A DNA stretch of 64,000 nucleotides from 'Nostoc azollae' 0708 (GTDB lineage Bacteria > Cyanobacteriota > Cyanobacteriia > Cyanobacteriales > Nostocaceae): contig NC_014248.1 of the NCBI RefSeq assembly GCF_000196515.1, positions 2,721,001 to 2,785,000 of the forward strand. Direction: 5' to 3'. Shown here piece by piece: positions 39,072 through 48,519 of this stretch. The translations under genes were made by a program, and so were the position numbers. The notes beneath the pieces are model-generated. The model was not told the DNA's origin and ran no database searches. It saw only the letters and a list, made by a program, of their open reading frames with translations. Each line of letters starts with the position of its first letter. Position 1 is the first letter of the stretch.

Positions 39072-39269
39072 ATAAACACAAAGGTTAGTATCTTTACTGA
39101 AATCCCTGAAACACTCCAGGAATCCCTAAAAAACTATTTAGAAACTCATCCTGATTGGGATCAAACCCGAGTATTAACTGCGGCGTTATCGCTGTTTTTG
39201 CTCCAAAATGGAGATAGCGATCGCTGTGCAGATCGTATCTACTTAGAAACTTTATTTCATGAATGCTGA
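39072..39269 (+). pseudogene. DUF2811 protein whose start codon reads ATA
   Basis: An open frame NTKVSIFTEIPETLQESLKN...DWDQTRVLTAALSLFLLQNG...IYLETLFHEC, matching DUF2811, a small cyanobacterial protein. The family's first Met falls on ATA (39072-39074), with AAGGA upstream at suitable spacing. No ATG/GTG/TTG is usable in frame. The body is intact, so either expression is lost or ATA is used weakly. Confidence 0.65.
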
Positions 39270-39724
39270 GTTGGAATATATACAGCCTTAATGTCGCCAT
39301 AGATTATACATACTTACATTGGAAATGCTGCTATCTGCTATCGATCAGAATGATAGCAGATAGCATGATGCCTAGCGGCTGTCTAGACCCACACTACAGC
39401 TTTTGATAACTCTCGTATAATCAGGATTTGAGAATTTGAGCGTGTTCTAATAGCTCTGGCAAATACTGTATGTCCTTGATGGTTTAACCCATCAAGGGCT
39501 ATTAGTTGAAATTCAGCAGATCAAAAATTTTCATCAACTTAGTAAAATACAGTTGTTTGCCTGAGTGAACACACCGGAAAACAGCATTGGTTTAAAAGCA
39601 AGTGCTAAGGGCAGCCAGAACTAAGAGTCGAAATACTCATGAGAACAGACTCTTTTAATATCCAAGAGTTTTGCTAAAATGTTCATTGGTTAGAAATGAA
39701 CAAACTTTATAATCTACTGAAGAT
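39270..39724. other. Gene-free stretch between DUF2811 and MITE copy 4
   Basis: AT-rich. It has one inverted repeat, TTGATGGTTTAACCCATCAA (about 39477-39496). No gene seen. Confidence 0.5.
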
Positions 39725-39850
39725 GTAAGCATTCGGCTAATACCTAACGGCACGCTACGCGAACAGGAGTCATCTTTTTCAAGCTAACCCCAAAAATACC
39801 TATTTGATAATTAACCAACTTCTCAAATGTTCTGACTCCTGAATTCTTAC
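39725..39850 (+). mobile_element. GTAAG-ended MITE, copy 4
   Basis: A 126-base copy, GTAAGCATTCGGC...CTGAATTCTTAC, with a perfect 8-base duplication CTGAAGAT at 39717-39724 and 39851-39858. It ends at the 3' end of the response regulator gene; the duplicated bases touch its stop codon. Confidence 0.92.
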
Positions 39851-39857
39851 CTGAAGA

Positions 39858-40574
39858 TTAGGATTTAACGTCTTGCTGCGGTTGAGTAGGACATTCAAAT
39901 TTATACCCTACACCCCGTACAGTTTGGATTAATGCCGGTTGACCAGCATCAATTTCAATCTTCTTGCGAATTTGACCGATGTGGACATCGACAACTCGCT
40001 GGTCTCCCACATATTCATAGTCCCAGACCTCTTGAATAAGTTCTGATCGCCGCCAAACTCGACCTGGATGACTAGCTAAAAAATGTAACAAATCAAATTC
40101 TAAAGCAGTTAACGGCACTGGTTGGTTATTAAATGATACTTCCCTCCGTACCGGATCAATCATTAATTTTTCAAAAATCAGGCGTTTTTGTTCTGCGGTC
40201 GTCACAACCCGCTGACGCCTCAAAATAGCTGCTACTCTGACTTCTAACTCTCCTAACCCAAATGGTTTGGTGAGATAGTCATCAGCACCTTTAGAAAAAC
40301 CACGAATTTTGTCGGATTCATCCGTCCGGCTAGTCAGCATGAGTACAAAAACACCATTACGGCTTTGCATGTCTTGGCACAGGTTAAACCCGATGGCATC
40401 TGGTAAATTTACATCTAGAATTACCAAGTCTGGGTTAAACTGCTCAAATAGAGCTAGGGCTGCCTTACCATCTTCGGCAGCTTCTACTTGATAGTTCTGT
40501 CTAATCAAAAAGCGTTGGATTAAATTCCGAACGGCTGGGTCGTCATCAACTACAAGAATCTTGGCAGCAGCCAT
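39858..40574 (-). CDS. OmpR/PhoB-family response regulator
   Basis: A receiver domain (acidic pair VDDD near residue 9, phospho-Asp in VILDVNLPD about 53, Lys in LTKPFG about 105) is joined to a winged-helix domain (about 140-232; LTALEFDLLHFLASHPGRVW, RVVDVHIGQIRKKIE, IQTVRGVGYKF). Start MAAAKILVV (40574) preferred; MVM two codons earlier is possible. It has no adjacent kinase. The regulon is unknown. A MITE abuts its stop codon. Confidence 0.9.
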   Translation of the reverse strand: MAAAKILVVDDDPAVRNLIQRFLIRQNYQVEAAEDGKAALALFEQFNPDLVILDVNLPDAIGFNLCQDMQSRNGVFVLMLTSRTDESDKIRGFSKGADDYLTKPFGLGELEVRVAAILRRQRVVTTAEQKRLIFEKLMIDPVRREVSFNNQPVPLTALEFDLLHFLASHPGRVWRRSELIQEVWDYEYVGDQRVVDVHIGQIRKKIEIDAGQPALIQTVRGVGYKFECPTQPQQDVKS

Positions 40575-40640
40575 GACCATCACTTTACACAAAACTTCAT
40601 TATGATTAACAAGGTCATTGCGTAAAAACACAATTTCCAC

Positions 40641-41273
40641 TTTGGCACTTATTAAGAATCTACAAAGGCCAGCTACGAGTATCCTGATTGTTCAAATAAA
40701 CTGTAATCAGAATTATGAAGGATTTAGGCATCAATCTTATGGTAATCAGGTCTGCACTTCAGTATATCTACTAAATGGTTGTTCTGACACTACCTGTGAA
40801 CCCAGATATTCATAGTAGTGGGGTCAATGAAAGCATCAACATAAACCTTCCAACCTTTAGAAGTGAACTGCAACATCATGATATTTGCGTTGATTCAGCT
40901 AATTAGCATTTAAATTGCATTATTCCAATTTCGAGGTAAAAGTTGTAGTAAACACCCCCTGTTAGCATAAAGTGGCATAGAGATAGCTCCTCTGCATCTG
41001 CCTACGTAAATGTGCAACTTGGGATTTTAGCAAGCAAAACAGTATTCCTGCTGTTCTATCCAAAAGGCGATGGGATTGATTATGCACTGTACGATGACAA
41101 TATGTTAAAGTAACTATAGTTAAAATTCGTGGGTCAAACAAACTAACCCGTGCTAATATCCTGTTAAAGGATAAGAACAGGTTGGAACAACTGTTTCGAT
41201 CAAAATAAAAATTAAGGTTGTTTTTTATTCCACAAAAGACTACCGCTTACCAAGGCTGAATTTACAAACTGCC
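40641..41273. other. Gene-free divergent region
   Basis: About 630 bases between the response regulator and the CPP1-like gene. Both promoters must lie here. No clear motif was recognised. Confidence 0.5.
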
Positions 41274-41900
41274 ATGAGCGATCAAAATCCCTACGAAAAA
41301 CTTGGGGTATCAGAAGATGCTAGCTTCGATGAAATTCAGGATGCTCGCAATCGCCTGTTAGAGCAACATGGTGGTGATGTGAAGTATTTAGAATTGATTG
41401 AAGCAGCCTATGATGCAATTCTAATGGAACGCTTACGGATGCGCCAAGAAGGAAAAATTAAAGTACCTGAGCGTATTCGTTTTCCAGAAATGCGAGTCCA
41501 ATCTCCTCAGAAAGAAAGTCCTATTCCTCGTGAACAGTCACCTATGTGGCTCCAAAGAATGTTGGATCAACCGAGTTTGCCAGAGGTACTGATACAAGGG
41601 TCTTGGTATTTGGGTTTAAGTGCTATCACTGTGTTTTTCCCTGCGGCAAGTGATCAGATTTTGCAGTTAGCATTAGTGGTAGGTGTAGGAATCAGTATTT
41701 ATTTTCTTAATCGTAAGGAAAACAAATTTGGTCGAGGAGTTTTGTTAACATTGGCTGGACTAATTGTTGGTTTAATAGCTGGGGGATTGATAGCTACCTG
41801 GGTATTACAGCAAATGCCATTTATCAGTGTGACAAAAAATCAGTTCTCTACGGTTCTGACTTTTATCTTGATGTGGGTAATTAGCAGCTTTTTGCGTTAG
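41274..41900 (+). CDS. CPP1-like (DUF3353) membrane protein
   Basis: A 208-residue protein with a J-domain-like N-terminal segment (NPYEKLGVSEDASFDEIQDARN, 5-70) lacking HPD, then three to four C-terminal helices (about 105-205). Plant CPP1 is a chaperone-like protein for protochlorophyllide oxidoreductase and chloroplast import; the cyanobacterial role is probably related. Confidence 0.88.
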   Translation: MSDQNPYEKLGVSEDASFDEIQDARNRLLEQHGGDVKYLELIEAAYDAILMERLRMRQEGKIKVPERIRFPEMRVQSPQKESPIPREQSPMWLQRMLDQPSLPEVLIQGSWYLGLSAITVFFPAASDQILQLALVVGVGISIYFLNRKENKFGRGVLLTLAGLIVGLIAGGLIATWVLQQMPFISVTKNQFSTVLTFILMWVISSFLR

Positions 41901-42675
41901 TTAAGATTGGATACTGAAATGTGATTCAAACTAAAATATCCCAGACAGAAATAACGTATCAACTAAATCAAGTTAGGGGGTAAAATTGACACTCTCCAGG
42001 AAGATAGCCACGGAGATTATTAAGCAGTCCAAAAAGGGACTTTTAAAGGCGTAGTTAATGCATCTCTAGTAACTCCAATGAGATTTAATCCCAATGTCGC
42101 CTTTACTTTTCTCAAGATATTCGCTGCCCCATTGTTTGGCTAATGTCTGCCTTGGATGACTTATATGTCCTTCTGATGCCTACTTTCCTTTTTCTCTTAA
42201 TCTTTTTGTCCGTATTTGATTTGATTTTTTGAGTTCGTCGCTGGCTGGTATTTTTGAAGTTGTTTTGCTATCTATTCCCAAAGGTCTCTCTAGCTCTGCT
42301 ATCTATTCCCGCAGTGCTGTATTTTCTTGCTCTAGCTTCTCTATTCTTTGATATTTTTCTTCTGGACTAGTGCTTGAACATTACCATCTTTCTTCCCTCA
42401 TCGGAATATCCCTGACATTCATACCTGGGCAGTTACAATTAAACATTAAGAATGAATACAGCATAAGCTTTTCAGAGATTTGGAATGGGTGGTTTATTTC
42501 CGCCATCGTGTACTAATACCGCAAGCTTAAAGTTTCTAACCGGTAGCAAACTGGAATAATATGTGCTAAAATTTACACAGGCTTAGAAGTTAAATATTCC
42601 GTATATTCACAATTGTATTATTTTTTTATAAAAGCATACTATGTAGCCCAATAACTTTTAATTATCTTAGGTATT
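41901..42675. other. Stretch with IS remnants and AT-rich spacer
   Basis: No intact gene. It holds the transposase remnants described separately (42020-42390). The last 250 bases before 42676 show nothing recognisable. Confidence 0.5.
42020..42390 (-). pseudogene. Remnants of IS66 transposase and a TnpB-like gene
   Basis: Read leftward: TSPEEKYQRIEKLEQENTAL, a stop, then ERPLGIDSKTTSK with later ARG/GH-type residues, the IS66 transposase N-terminus. At about 42130-42030 a different frame gives AANILRKVKATLGLNLIGVT, which resembles the C-terminal end of TnpB/OrfB proteins. These are two different elements joined by deletion. Confidence 0.5.
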
Positions 42676-42969
42676 ATGAAATCTATTCTACAAACCTACG
42701 TAGATCAAGAAATATGGTTATTGATGAGAGATAAATGGTTTTTTGCCACAATTATCAGAGTTTCCGATGAATTGTTGTGGTTTAAACACAGAACTCACAA
42801 TAAAGAGACAGAAGAAGATACTTTGTGGGAAAGGGTTGTAAAAATCAGTGAAGTAGTTGCTATTGATAAAGTCATATCTGTTATTAGTAGAAAACCGGAT
42901 GTATTTATGTCCAAGTTATTGGAAGTCGATAATCACATCAATAATCATCAACAAGAACATGAAAAATAA
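42676..42969 (+). CDS. Hypothetical protein, 97 residues
   Basis: A soluble protein rich in Trp and charged residues (MKSILQTYVDQEIWLLMRDKWFF...). An SH3-like beta fold is suggested by alternating hydrophobics, but I do not recognise a family. AT-rich upstream; isolated gene. Confidence 0.5.
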   Translation: MKSILQTYVDQEIWLLMRDKWFFATIIRVSDELLWFKHRTHNKETEEDTLWERVVKISEVVAIDKVISVISRKPDVFMSKLLEVDNHINNHQQEHEK

Positions 42970-43247
42970 AGCCAGTTGGTGATGCTAGAGCCTGTATAGA
43001 TAAGACAGCAACCTCTGTGGTATTTGCTGTTAGATATGGTTTTATGTTAATTGGCAAATTTGGGCGAACTTGCTATGGAGTAAGGTAGCGATGCCTATGG
43101 CGAGCAAAGCGATCACACTCCATTCAGAAGATTATGTACGATACATGGGAACACCTAGTCTGCGTTGCCGTTTTTGTAACAGAAATAGGGGTAAAGACAA
43201 GATATGCGCAAAATTTATCACGATGTAAAGTCTTGTAACAAATTTAC

Positions 43248-44511
43248 TCAGAAGCCTAAATTTAACTTTTCCTCTAGTGCTGGTAGAATCGCATCAAGAT
43301 CAATCAGATAATCACCAAATGCTTGATCTGACTGGTTAAATAAGGACTCAAAGCCGCTAAATCCTCTTAAACTAATATGTCTCTGATTGAGAAAACTAAG
43401 CATTCTTGATGTAATAACGCCTCTCATGTGACGTGCAGCTTGAGTCGCCCCTAGATTGCATCCATAAGTAAAAGTGGTTAATAAATAGCGTTCTGTAGAC
43501 CGGTCTAATTTTGAATCAGAACTACTCAAAGGACCAAAATTTCGGGTAAAGTTTGTCCAGTAATCCACATCTCTGAGAATATCAATTAAGTTACGGTCTG
43601 GCATTGCAGAGATTAAGGCCTCTAAATTTTTGAGAGAAGCACTCTCACGATTAGCTAATGGACTTTTTAAAACAAGTTCTCCTTGCTCGCTAATAATGAC
43701 AGATGTATTATTCGGATAGCCTAGATCTACTGCCGATGCTGTTTGGGTTAATGAATTTTTTAAATTCTCGACAAAATCTTCAGCCTGAGTAGGAAAGCCT
43801 AATTGTTGACAGTATGCTTCAACTAATGGCTGACAGTCGTTCCAAGAAAGTAATTGTTCTCTATAGTCAGCATAAGCCTCACTGTTAAAGACACAAATAT
43901 CCCCTGACTTTAGTTCAACAGCGACATAAGAAAAAATACAAATCTCAAAATTGAGGCGCATCACCTTTGGTAACATCTTTAGACTGAACTATCACTAACG
44001 TTTGCCATTGCTGTGAAATAAAAGATAAATCAACTTCTGTTCCTATCCACTCCCCCCGCCGATGGGAATTAGACAGTAAAATTTCCACGGCTTTAACCAA
44101 CTTATCGTCACTACTGGTAGATTCTATCTACAGGGATTTAAATACTCGAAAGAATGCACTACGATGACTTTTATAAAATCGCCATAATAAAGGGAAGTAA
44201 GAGCGAATCGCTTTTTTATGACGGGATAAAGTTGGTGGATATTGATAGCTAAAACTCCTATCTTCTCGAAGATCCAGTGCCATCCGAATATGCTTGATCA
44301 TAGTGAGAGGGATGTCTGCTATTTGGGGGAAATAGCCTAATCTCTGAAATACTTTGAGTAAAACTAGCAAATTAAAATAGTTATCTTCCCAAGTCGTAAC
44401 TTTTAACGCGAATGCTATCTCTATCCTCGTGGGAGTGTAAGTTCTATCGAGTTCATTGGCGGTATAGTACCGTTTGAATCTGGGATAAGCTGTCCGTTCA
44501 ATTGATGCCAC
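43248..44511 (-). pseudogene. tnpA: Tn3-family transposase tnpA, deleted
   Basis: The N-terminal DUF4158 part (44511-44128; FKRYYTANELDRTYTPTRIEIAFAL, LGYFPQIADIP) ends at a stop. A middle piece with another frame follows. The frame 43976-43248 then holds the start of the DDE domain (VDYWTNFTRNFG, TTFTYGCNLGATQAARHMRG). Tn3 transposases have about 950-1000 residues; fewer than 430 remain and the later catalytic residues are gone. Confidence 0.85.
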
Positions 44512-44571
44512 GAGTGAGAGAAAAGATGGTTATTTTCAGTTTACAGGAGCATTGTTATCGCCCCAGAAGGC

Positions 44572-45153
44572 TCAATCTGTCCAAAACGATTCAAATCTTT
44601 GGGGGGACATCTGCGTGTAGCGAACTGTATGGTGAATATTTTTGTGTCCTAAGTAGTCCTGAATCGCTCTGGTATCATGACCCTGTGAAGCAAGATAATA
44701 GCCACAAGCATGACGCAGTTGATGAGGATGAACAGATTCGTTAAGTCCAGCTAATTCTCCGGCTCTGGCTATAATGTGAGGGATAGTTCGGGTGGACAGG
44801 GGAGCTTTGCGCTCGGAGACGAATACATACTGGGTTTCAGGATAATCTCGTTTAATCTGACGTAATGCGCTCAATTCAGGAGCGCGTAGGGGATGAATGC
44901 TATCATGCCCATGTTTTACTCTTCTTATCTCTATATAGCCATCGTTCAAATCAATTTGTGACCATTTCAGAGAAACTAACTCTGCCGTGCTAAGCCCATG
45001 CCGAAACATCAGTAAAATAATGGCTGCATCTCGAACTCCGTGCGTTCCGAATGAATGCGCCGCTTTGATCATCGCTTCCACTTCCTTTGGACGCAAATAT
45101 TCCCGCTCTCGCTTTGAAGCTACTTTGACAGGGGGAGGAGGGTGAGAAACCAT
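44572..45153 (-). CDS. Tyrosine recombinase of the Tn3-type element
   Basis: A 193-residue integrase-family protein with the Arg in FRHGLSTAELVSLKW (about 50), HPHQLRHACGYYLA (about 142-155) and the Tyr nucleophile in RYTQMSP (about 179). It lacks the usual N-terminal core-binding domain, so it is near-minimal. In Tn4430-like transposons such an enzyme (TnpI) resolves cointegrates. The catalytic set appears complete. Confidence 0.85.
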   Translation of the reverse strand: MVSHPPPPVKVASKREREYLRPKEVEAMIKAAHSFGTHGVRDAAIILLMFRHGLSTAELVSLKWSQIDLNDGYIEIRRVKHGHDSIHPLRAPELSALRQIKRDYPETQYVFVSERKAPLSTRTIPHIIARAGELAGLNESVHPHQLRHACGYYLASQGHDTRAIQDYLGHKNIHHTVRYTQMSPQRFESFWTD

Positions 45154-45226
45154 CTTTGCCGAAAAGGGAAGCTGGGGTGGTTGAGTAAGAATGGCTGAAA
45201 GCTTTATTATCTGTTTCTCTCTCCAT

Positions 45227-45265
45227 CAAACATTGCCTAAATTGAACCCAACTAGGCAATGTTTG
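45227..45265. promoter_or_regulatory. Candidate recombinase core site
   Basis: CAAACATTGCCTA and TAGGCAATGTTTG form a perfect 13-base inverted repeat around 13 bases, directly upstream of the recombinase gene and inside the transposon. This is where TnpI-type core sites lie in Tn4430-like elements. Confidence 0.6.
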
Positions 45266-45407
45266 AAAGACATAAATACATGACTACTTTACACAACTTT
45301 ATATCGTGATAAATTTTGCGCGTATCTTGTCTTTACCCCAAATACAGTTGCGATTAACCCCTACTGACTGGTGCTATTCTGGGATAGAATCCCAACAACC
45401 ACTAATT

Positions 45408-45644
45408 ATGCTCAAGCGTTCCAAGTTCGAGACAACCCAGTCTCAGATTATGCATCGGGCTGAGGAGCTTATTAGCGCGGCCTCAAATCGCTATCGGATC
45501 ACAGTTCAAGTGGCGAATCGTGCCAAGCGTCGGCGTTATGAAGATTTTGAGAATAATGAAGATGCAATGATGAAACCCGTACTCAGAGCAATTATTGAGA
45601 TGTCTGATGAAATGACTCAGCCAGAGATTATCGGCGAATTATAA
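45408..45644 (+). CDS. rpoZ: RNA polymerase omega subunit
   Basis: A 78-residue omega subunit ([22 protein letters not shown]...[21 protein letters not shown]). The start at 45408 is set by the family; the frame is open upstream only by chance. The Tn3-type unit ends 68 bases before the start, so the native promoter is probably displaced or replaced. Confidence 0.93.
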   Translation: MLKRSKFETTQSQIMHRAEELISAASNRYRITVQVANRAKRRRYEDFENNEDAMMKPVLRAIIEMSDEMTQPEIIGEL

Positions 45645-45725
45645 CTACTGATAGGGTATTGGAGATTGGGAAGAGTTTTGTCTCTGTTCTCAGTTTCCAG
45701 TTCCCTTTTTGCACTACACAATAAT

Positions 45726-46217
45726 ATGAAAAAGAAAAAACTTTTATTTGTACGGTTTAACTTAGGACTGATCACTGGTTTAATCACAGTTAGTTTCATT
45801 ACTTTAGGTTCAGGAAGTGCAAATTTTTTCACTATTTCACCTGCAGTAGCTCAGAGAATTAGTCCTAGTGATGTTTGGCAACTGGTGTATACACAATTAC
45901 CAGATATGCCAAAAGAAAACCTATACAAAAATAAAGATACTGGAAAAATTGCTGAAAATAACACCTTAGCAAGTCGTTTCATTCGCTATCACATTTATGT
46001 CAAAGGCAGATACCCCATATATCGTTTAGATTGGAAACTCACCTTAGCTGATTACCTGGATGCCAATGAAACAATATATGAAGCATCATATCCGGGTAAT
46101 GATTCCTTAAAGCAAAATCCCTTAGAGGGGGATTGCACCGCCATAGCTAAACTCACCCGCAAACAACGCAACAGCCTAGTCCAAGTCCTTGTAAATATCT
46201 TTAACCCGCCATCTTAA
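45726..46217 (+). CDS. Exported protein of unknown function
   Basis: A 163-residue protein with a clear signal peptide (KKKKLLFVRFNLGLITGLIT..., cut near AVAQ, about residue 39) and a mature domain resembling conserved cyanobacterial secreted proteins. The ATG at 45726 gives a proper signal peptide. No motif suggests a function. Confidence 0.75.
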   Translation: MKKKKLLFVRFNLGLITGLITVSFITLGSGSANFFTISPAVAQRISPSDVWQLVYTQLPDMPKENLYKNKDTGKIAENNTLASRFIRYHIYVKGRYPIYRLDWKLTLADYLDANETIYEASYPGNDSLKQNPLEGDCTAIAKLTRKQRNSLVQVLVNIFNPPS

Positions 46218-46293
46218 ATATATATCTCCTCACATCCAACTAATCAACCCCTCAGCATTTTACTTTGCGTTCCTCTGCGTTGAAAAAATAATC

Positions 46294-46659
46294 ATGCAAA
46301 GAGTCATCAAAAGCGGAATAGGTTGGCGTATAGGCTGGAACCCAGACGCATCAGAATTCAAAGGCTTAGTTGGTACAGACGACTGGGCGATAGAATTCAC
46401 CGAACTTGAATTAAACGACTTTTGCCGCTTATTCAATCAGCTTGCAGACACAATGAAGCATTTAGCCACAGAATTAATGGAGCAAGAAAAAATTGCCTGT
46501 GAAGCAGAAAGCGATTTATTATGGATGGAGGTAGAAGGCTATCCCCAATCCTATAGTTTACACTTCATCCTCAATACAGGGCGGTGTGTAGAAGGAAAAT
46601 GGGATCCTGAAGCTGTACCAGAATTACTGCAAGCTACAGAAATGCTGAAAGTTTTTTAA
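46294..46659 (+). CDS. DUF1818 family protein
   Basis: A 121-residue protein (KSGIGWRIGWNPDASEFKGLVG..., SLHFILNTGRCVEG) matching DUF1818, found in cyanobacteria and plastid-bearing plants. Its fold is Whirly-like (PUR-alpha type) by family annotation. Function unknown. tRNA-Pro follows 139 bases later. Confidence 0.88.
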   Translation: MQRVIKSGIGWRIGWNPDASEFKGLVGTDDWAIEFTELELNDFCRLFNQLADTMKHLATELMEQEKIACEAESDLLWMEVEGYPQSYSLHFILNTGRCVEGKWDPEAVPELLQATEMLKVF

Positions 46660-46798
46660 TTTTTTTGAATAAAAGGCTTGCTATTTTCTTGGAACTTGTG
46701 TTACTCTCGTAAGAGTGACTTAATTAAGTTTAGATTCACAAATTTGGAATAAACCCCCAATCCAAAATCTTAAATTGAGAATCTAAAAGTTAAGTTAA

Positions 46799-46872
46799 CG
46801 GGGCGTAGCGCAGCTTGGTAGCGCGCCACTTTGGGGTAGTGGAGGTCGTGGGTTCGAATCCCGCCGCTCCGA
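46799..46872 (+). tRNA. tRNA-Pro (GGG)
   Basis: A full cloverleaf: acceptor CGGGGCG/CGCTCCG, D-stem GCGC/GCGC, anticodon stem CCACT/AGTGG with loop TTGGGGT (anticodon GGG), and T-arm GTGGG-TTCGAAT-CCCGC. CCA is not encoded. Confidence 0.95.
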
Positions 46873-46910
46873 TTTAAAATCAGTTATTCAAACAATAGTA
46901 ATCACTGAAC

Positions 46911-47477
46911 TTAATATACGACTGTTTCAGTGACAACACCTTTTAATGGTTTATCCCAATTATCAATTGGTAGTTGGGATAAATAAGCGAAATCAAAGAC
47001 GATTCCTATGGTGGGTATTTTCGCCCAAGTGGGAGAAGTCAACAAACGGTCATAATATCCACCACCATAACCTAAACGGTATCCTTGGCGATCGCAAGCT
47101 ACACTGGGGACGAGAATTAAATCGACTTCAGCAGAATTGATGATTGGCGCTTCTGGGTGTGGTTCAGGAATTCCATAATTGCCCATTTGGGGCATATCAT
47201 CCGGTTGCCATAAGTGCCAAAATAGGGACTTACCAACACAACGGGGAAAACCCCAGCGGCGTTGAGAATCGCTAAAAAGTGGGCCAATATCAGGTTCTTG
47301 ACGAAAGCTGAAATAAGCCAGGATAGTAGTTGCTTGGTTAAAAATAACAGATGTTTGGAGTTGAGAAGAAATGCGATCGCTCTTTTCTCTCCACTCTGGA
47401 ACAGTCATATATTGACGAATTTTCAGCAAACTACGGCGGAGTTCTGTCTTCTTTAGTGGTGAATCAACTTTTTGCAA
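46911..47477 (-). CDS. 5-formyltetrahydrofolate cyclo-ligase
   Basis: A 188-residue MTHFS enzyme that converts 5-formyl- to 5,10-methenyl-THF using ATP. It has the N-terminal basic helix (KKTELRRSLLKIRQ) and the signature DRQGYRLGYGGGYYDR (about 128-143). Usual length. It is convergent with tRNA-Pro. Confidence 0.93.
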   Translation of the reverse strand: MQKVDSPLKKTELRRSLLKIRQYMTVPEWREKSDRISSQLQTSVIFNQATTILAYFSFRQEPDIGPLFSDSQRRWGFPRCVGKSLFWHLWQPDDMPQMGNYGIPEPHPEAPIINSAEVDLILVPSVACDRQGYRLGYGGGYYDRLLTSPTWAKIPTIGIVFDFAYLSQLPIDNWDKPLKGVVTETVVY

Positions 47478-47551
47478 TGTTCAATTTTCAATGTTTTGAA
47501 TCAAAGTTTTTTAGGGTTTAGCACTGCTAAACCCCTACACATAAATTTTTC

Positions 47552-48496
47552 TTACACAGCGTTGTGACGATACCAATCAATGGTATTTCTGAGCCCTTCT
47601 TGGAAACTGACTTGAGCAGTAAATCCAAAGGCTTCCTTCGCTTTTTCCGTATCTAAACAGCGTCGTGGTTGTCCATTAGGTTTGTCAGTTTCCCAAACAA
47701 TCTCCCCTTCATACTCCATCAACTCACAAATCAGATTAATTAAATCGCGAATGGAGATTTCATCACCCGTACCCAAATTAATGGGTTCAGATTCATTGAA
47801 AAACTGAGTACCCATAACAATACCCCGTGCCGCATCTGTGGAATACAGAAACTCGCGGGTAGGAGAACCATCACCCCAAACAGGAAGTTGCTTTTCTCCC
47901 TGAATTTGGGCTTCGTGAACTTTACGAATTAAAGCCGGAATAACGTGGGAACTACTGGGGTTAAAATTGTCTTCAGGCCCGTATAAGTTCACAGGTAGCA
48001 AGTAAATACCATTAAAGCCGTACTGCTGACGGTAGGATTGTAGTTGAACTAACAGCGCCTTCTTAGCCACTCCATAGGGGGCGTTAGTTTCTTCTGGATA
48101 GCCATTCCACAAATCTTCTTCTTTAAAGGGGACTGGGGTGAATTTAGGATAACTGCAGATTGTACCAACACAGACGAATTTTTCTAAACCCACTTGATAA
48201 GCAGCATGAATTAGGTGGACTCCCATCATCAAGTTATCGTAGAACAACTCTGCAGGTTTTTCGCGGTTTAGACCAATACCACCAACATGAGCAGCTAAGT
48301 GAATGACTATATGTTGTTGGTCAACTGCACGTTGGCAATTTTCCCATACTCGTAAATCACAATTGTACGATCGCGTAACTGTAATCTTCTCACGGTCAGC
48401 CCCAGCTTTGCACAGTTGATCTATCACTTGACGACCTAGAAAACCCGAACCACCAGTGACAAGAATGCGTTTATTTGTTAGTTCTAAGGCAGTCAT
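47552..48496 (-). CDS. fcl: GDP-L-fucose synthase
   Basis: A 314-residue extended short-chain reductase/epimerase: GGSGFLG (9-15), catalytic Tyr/Lys in PYGVAKKAL (about 133-139), and substrate residues in NLYGPEDNF and RKVHEA. It reduces the keto sugar made by Gmd to GDP-fucose. The ATG at 48496 (AAGGAT upstream) is preferred over an earlier TTG that overlaps gmd. Confidence 0.93.
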   Translation of the reverse strand: MTALELTNKRILVTGGSGFLGRQVIDQLCKAGADREKITVTRSYNCDLRVWENCQRAVDQQHIVIHLAAHVGGIGLNREKPAELFYDNLMMGVHLIHAAYQVGLEKFVCVGTICSYPKFTPVPFKEEDLWNGYPEETNAPYGVAKKALLVQLQSYRQQYGFNGIYLLPVNLYGPEDNFNPSSSHVIPALIRKVHEAQIQGEKQLPVWGDGSPTREFLYSTDAARGIVMGTQFFNESEPINLGTGDEISIRDLINLICELMEYEGEIVWETDKPNGQPRRCLDTEKAKEAFGFTAQVSFQEGLRNTIDWYRHNAV

Positions 48497-48519
48497 ATTT
48501 TTATCCTTAGCAGTGTAAA

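Larger units (their letters stand above)
43188..45339 (-). mobile_element. Tn3-family transposon, internally deleted
   Basis: A 2152-base unit with 43-base inverted repeats (GGGGTAAAGACAAGATA..., 43188-43230 and 45297-45339; about 41 of 43 bases equal) and a perfect 5-base duplication AAATA (43183-43187, 45340-45344). It carries a truncated tnpA and a tyrosine recombinase read leftward, with a likely recombination core site. Intact ends mean it could still be moved in trans by a related transposase. Confidence 0.92.

Noticed and set aside
44572-45153. Tyrosine recombinase as part of a heterocyst excision element (such as the nifD or fdxN elements)
   Set aside because: It lies inside a unit with Tn3-type ends and a 5-base duplication, and neither flank is a split gene.
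44990-45259. An 89-residue minus-strand frame overlapping the recombinase
   Set aside because: An alternative frame of the recombinase 5' end and the core site; Ser/Lys-rich with no similarity.
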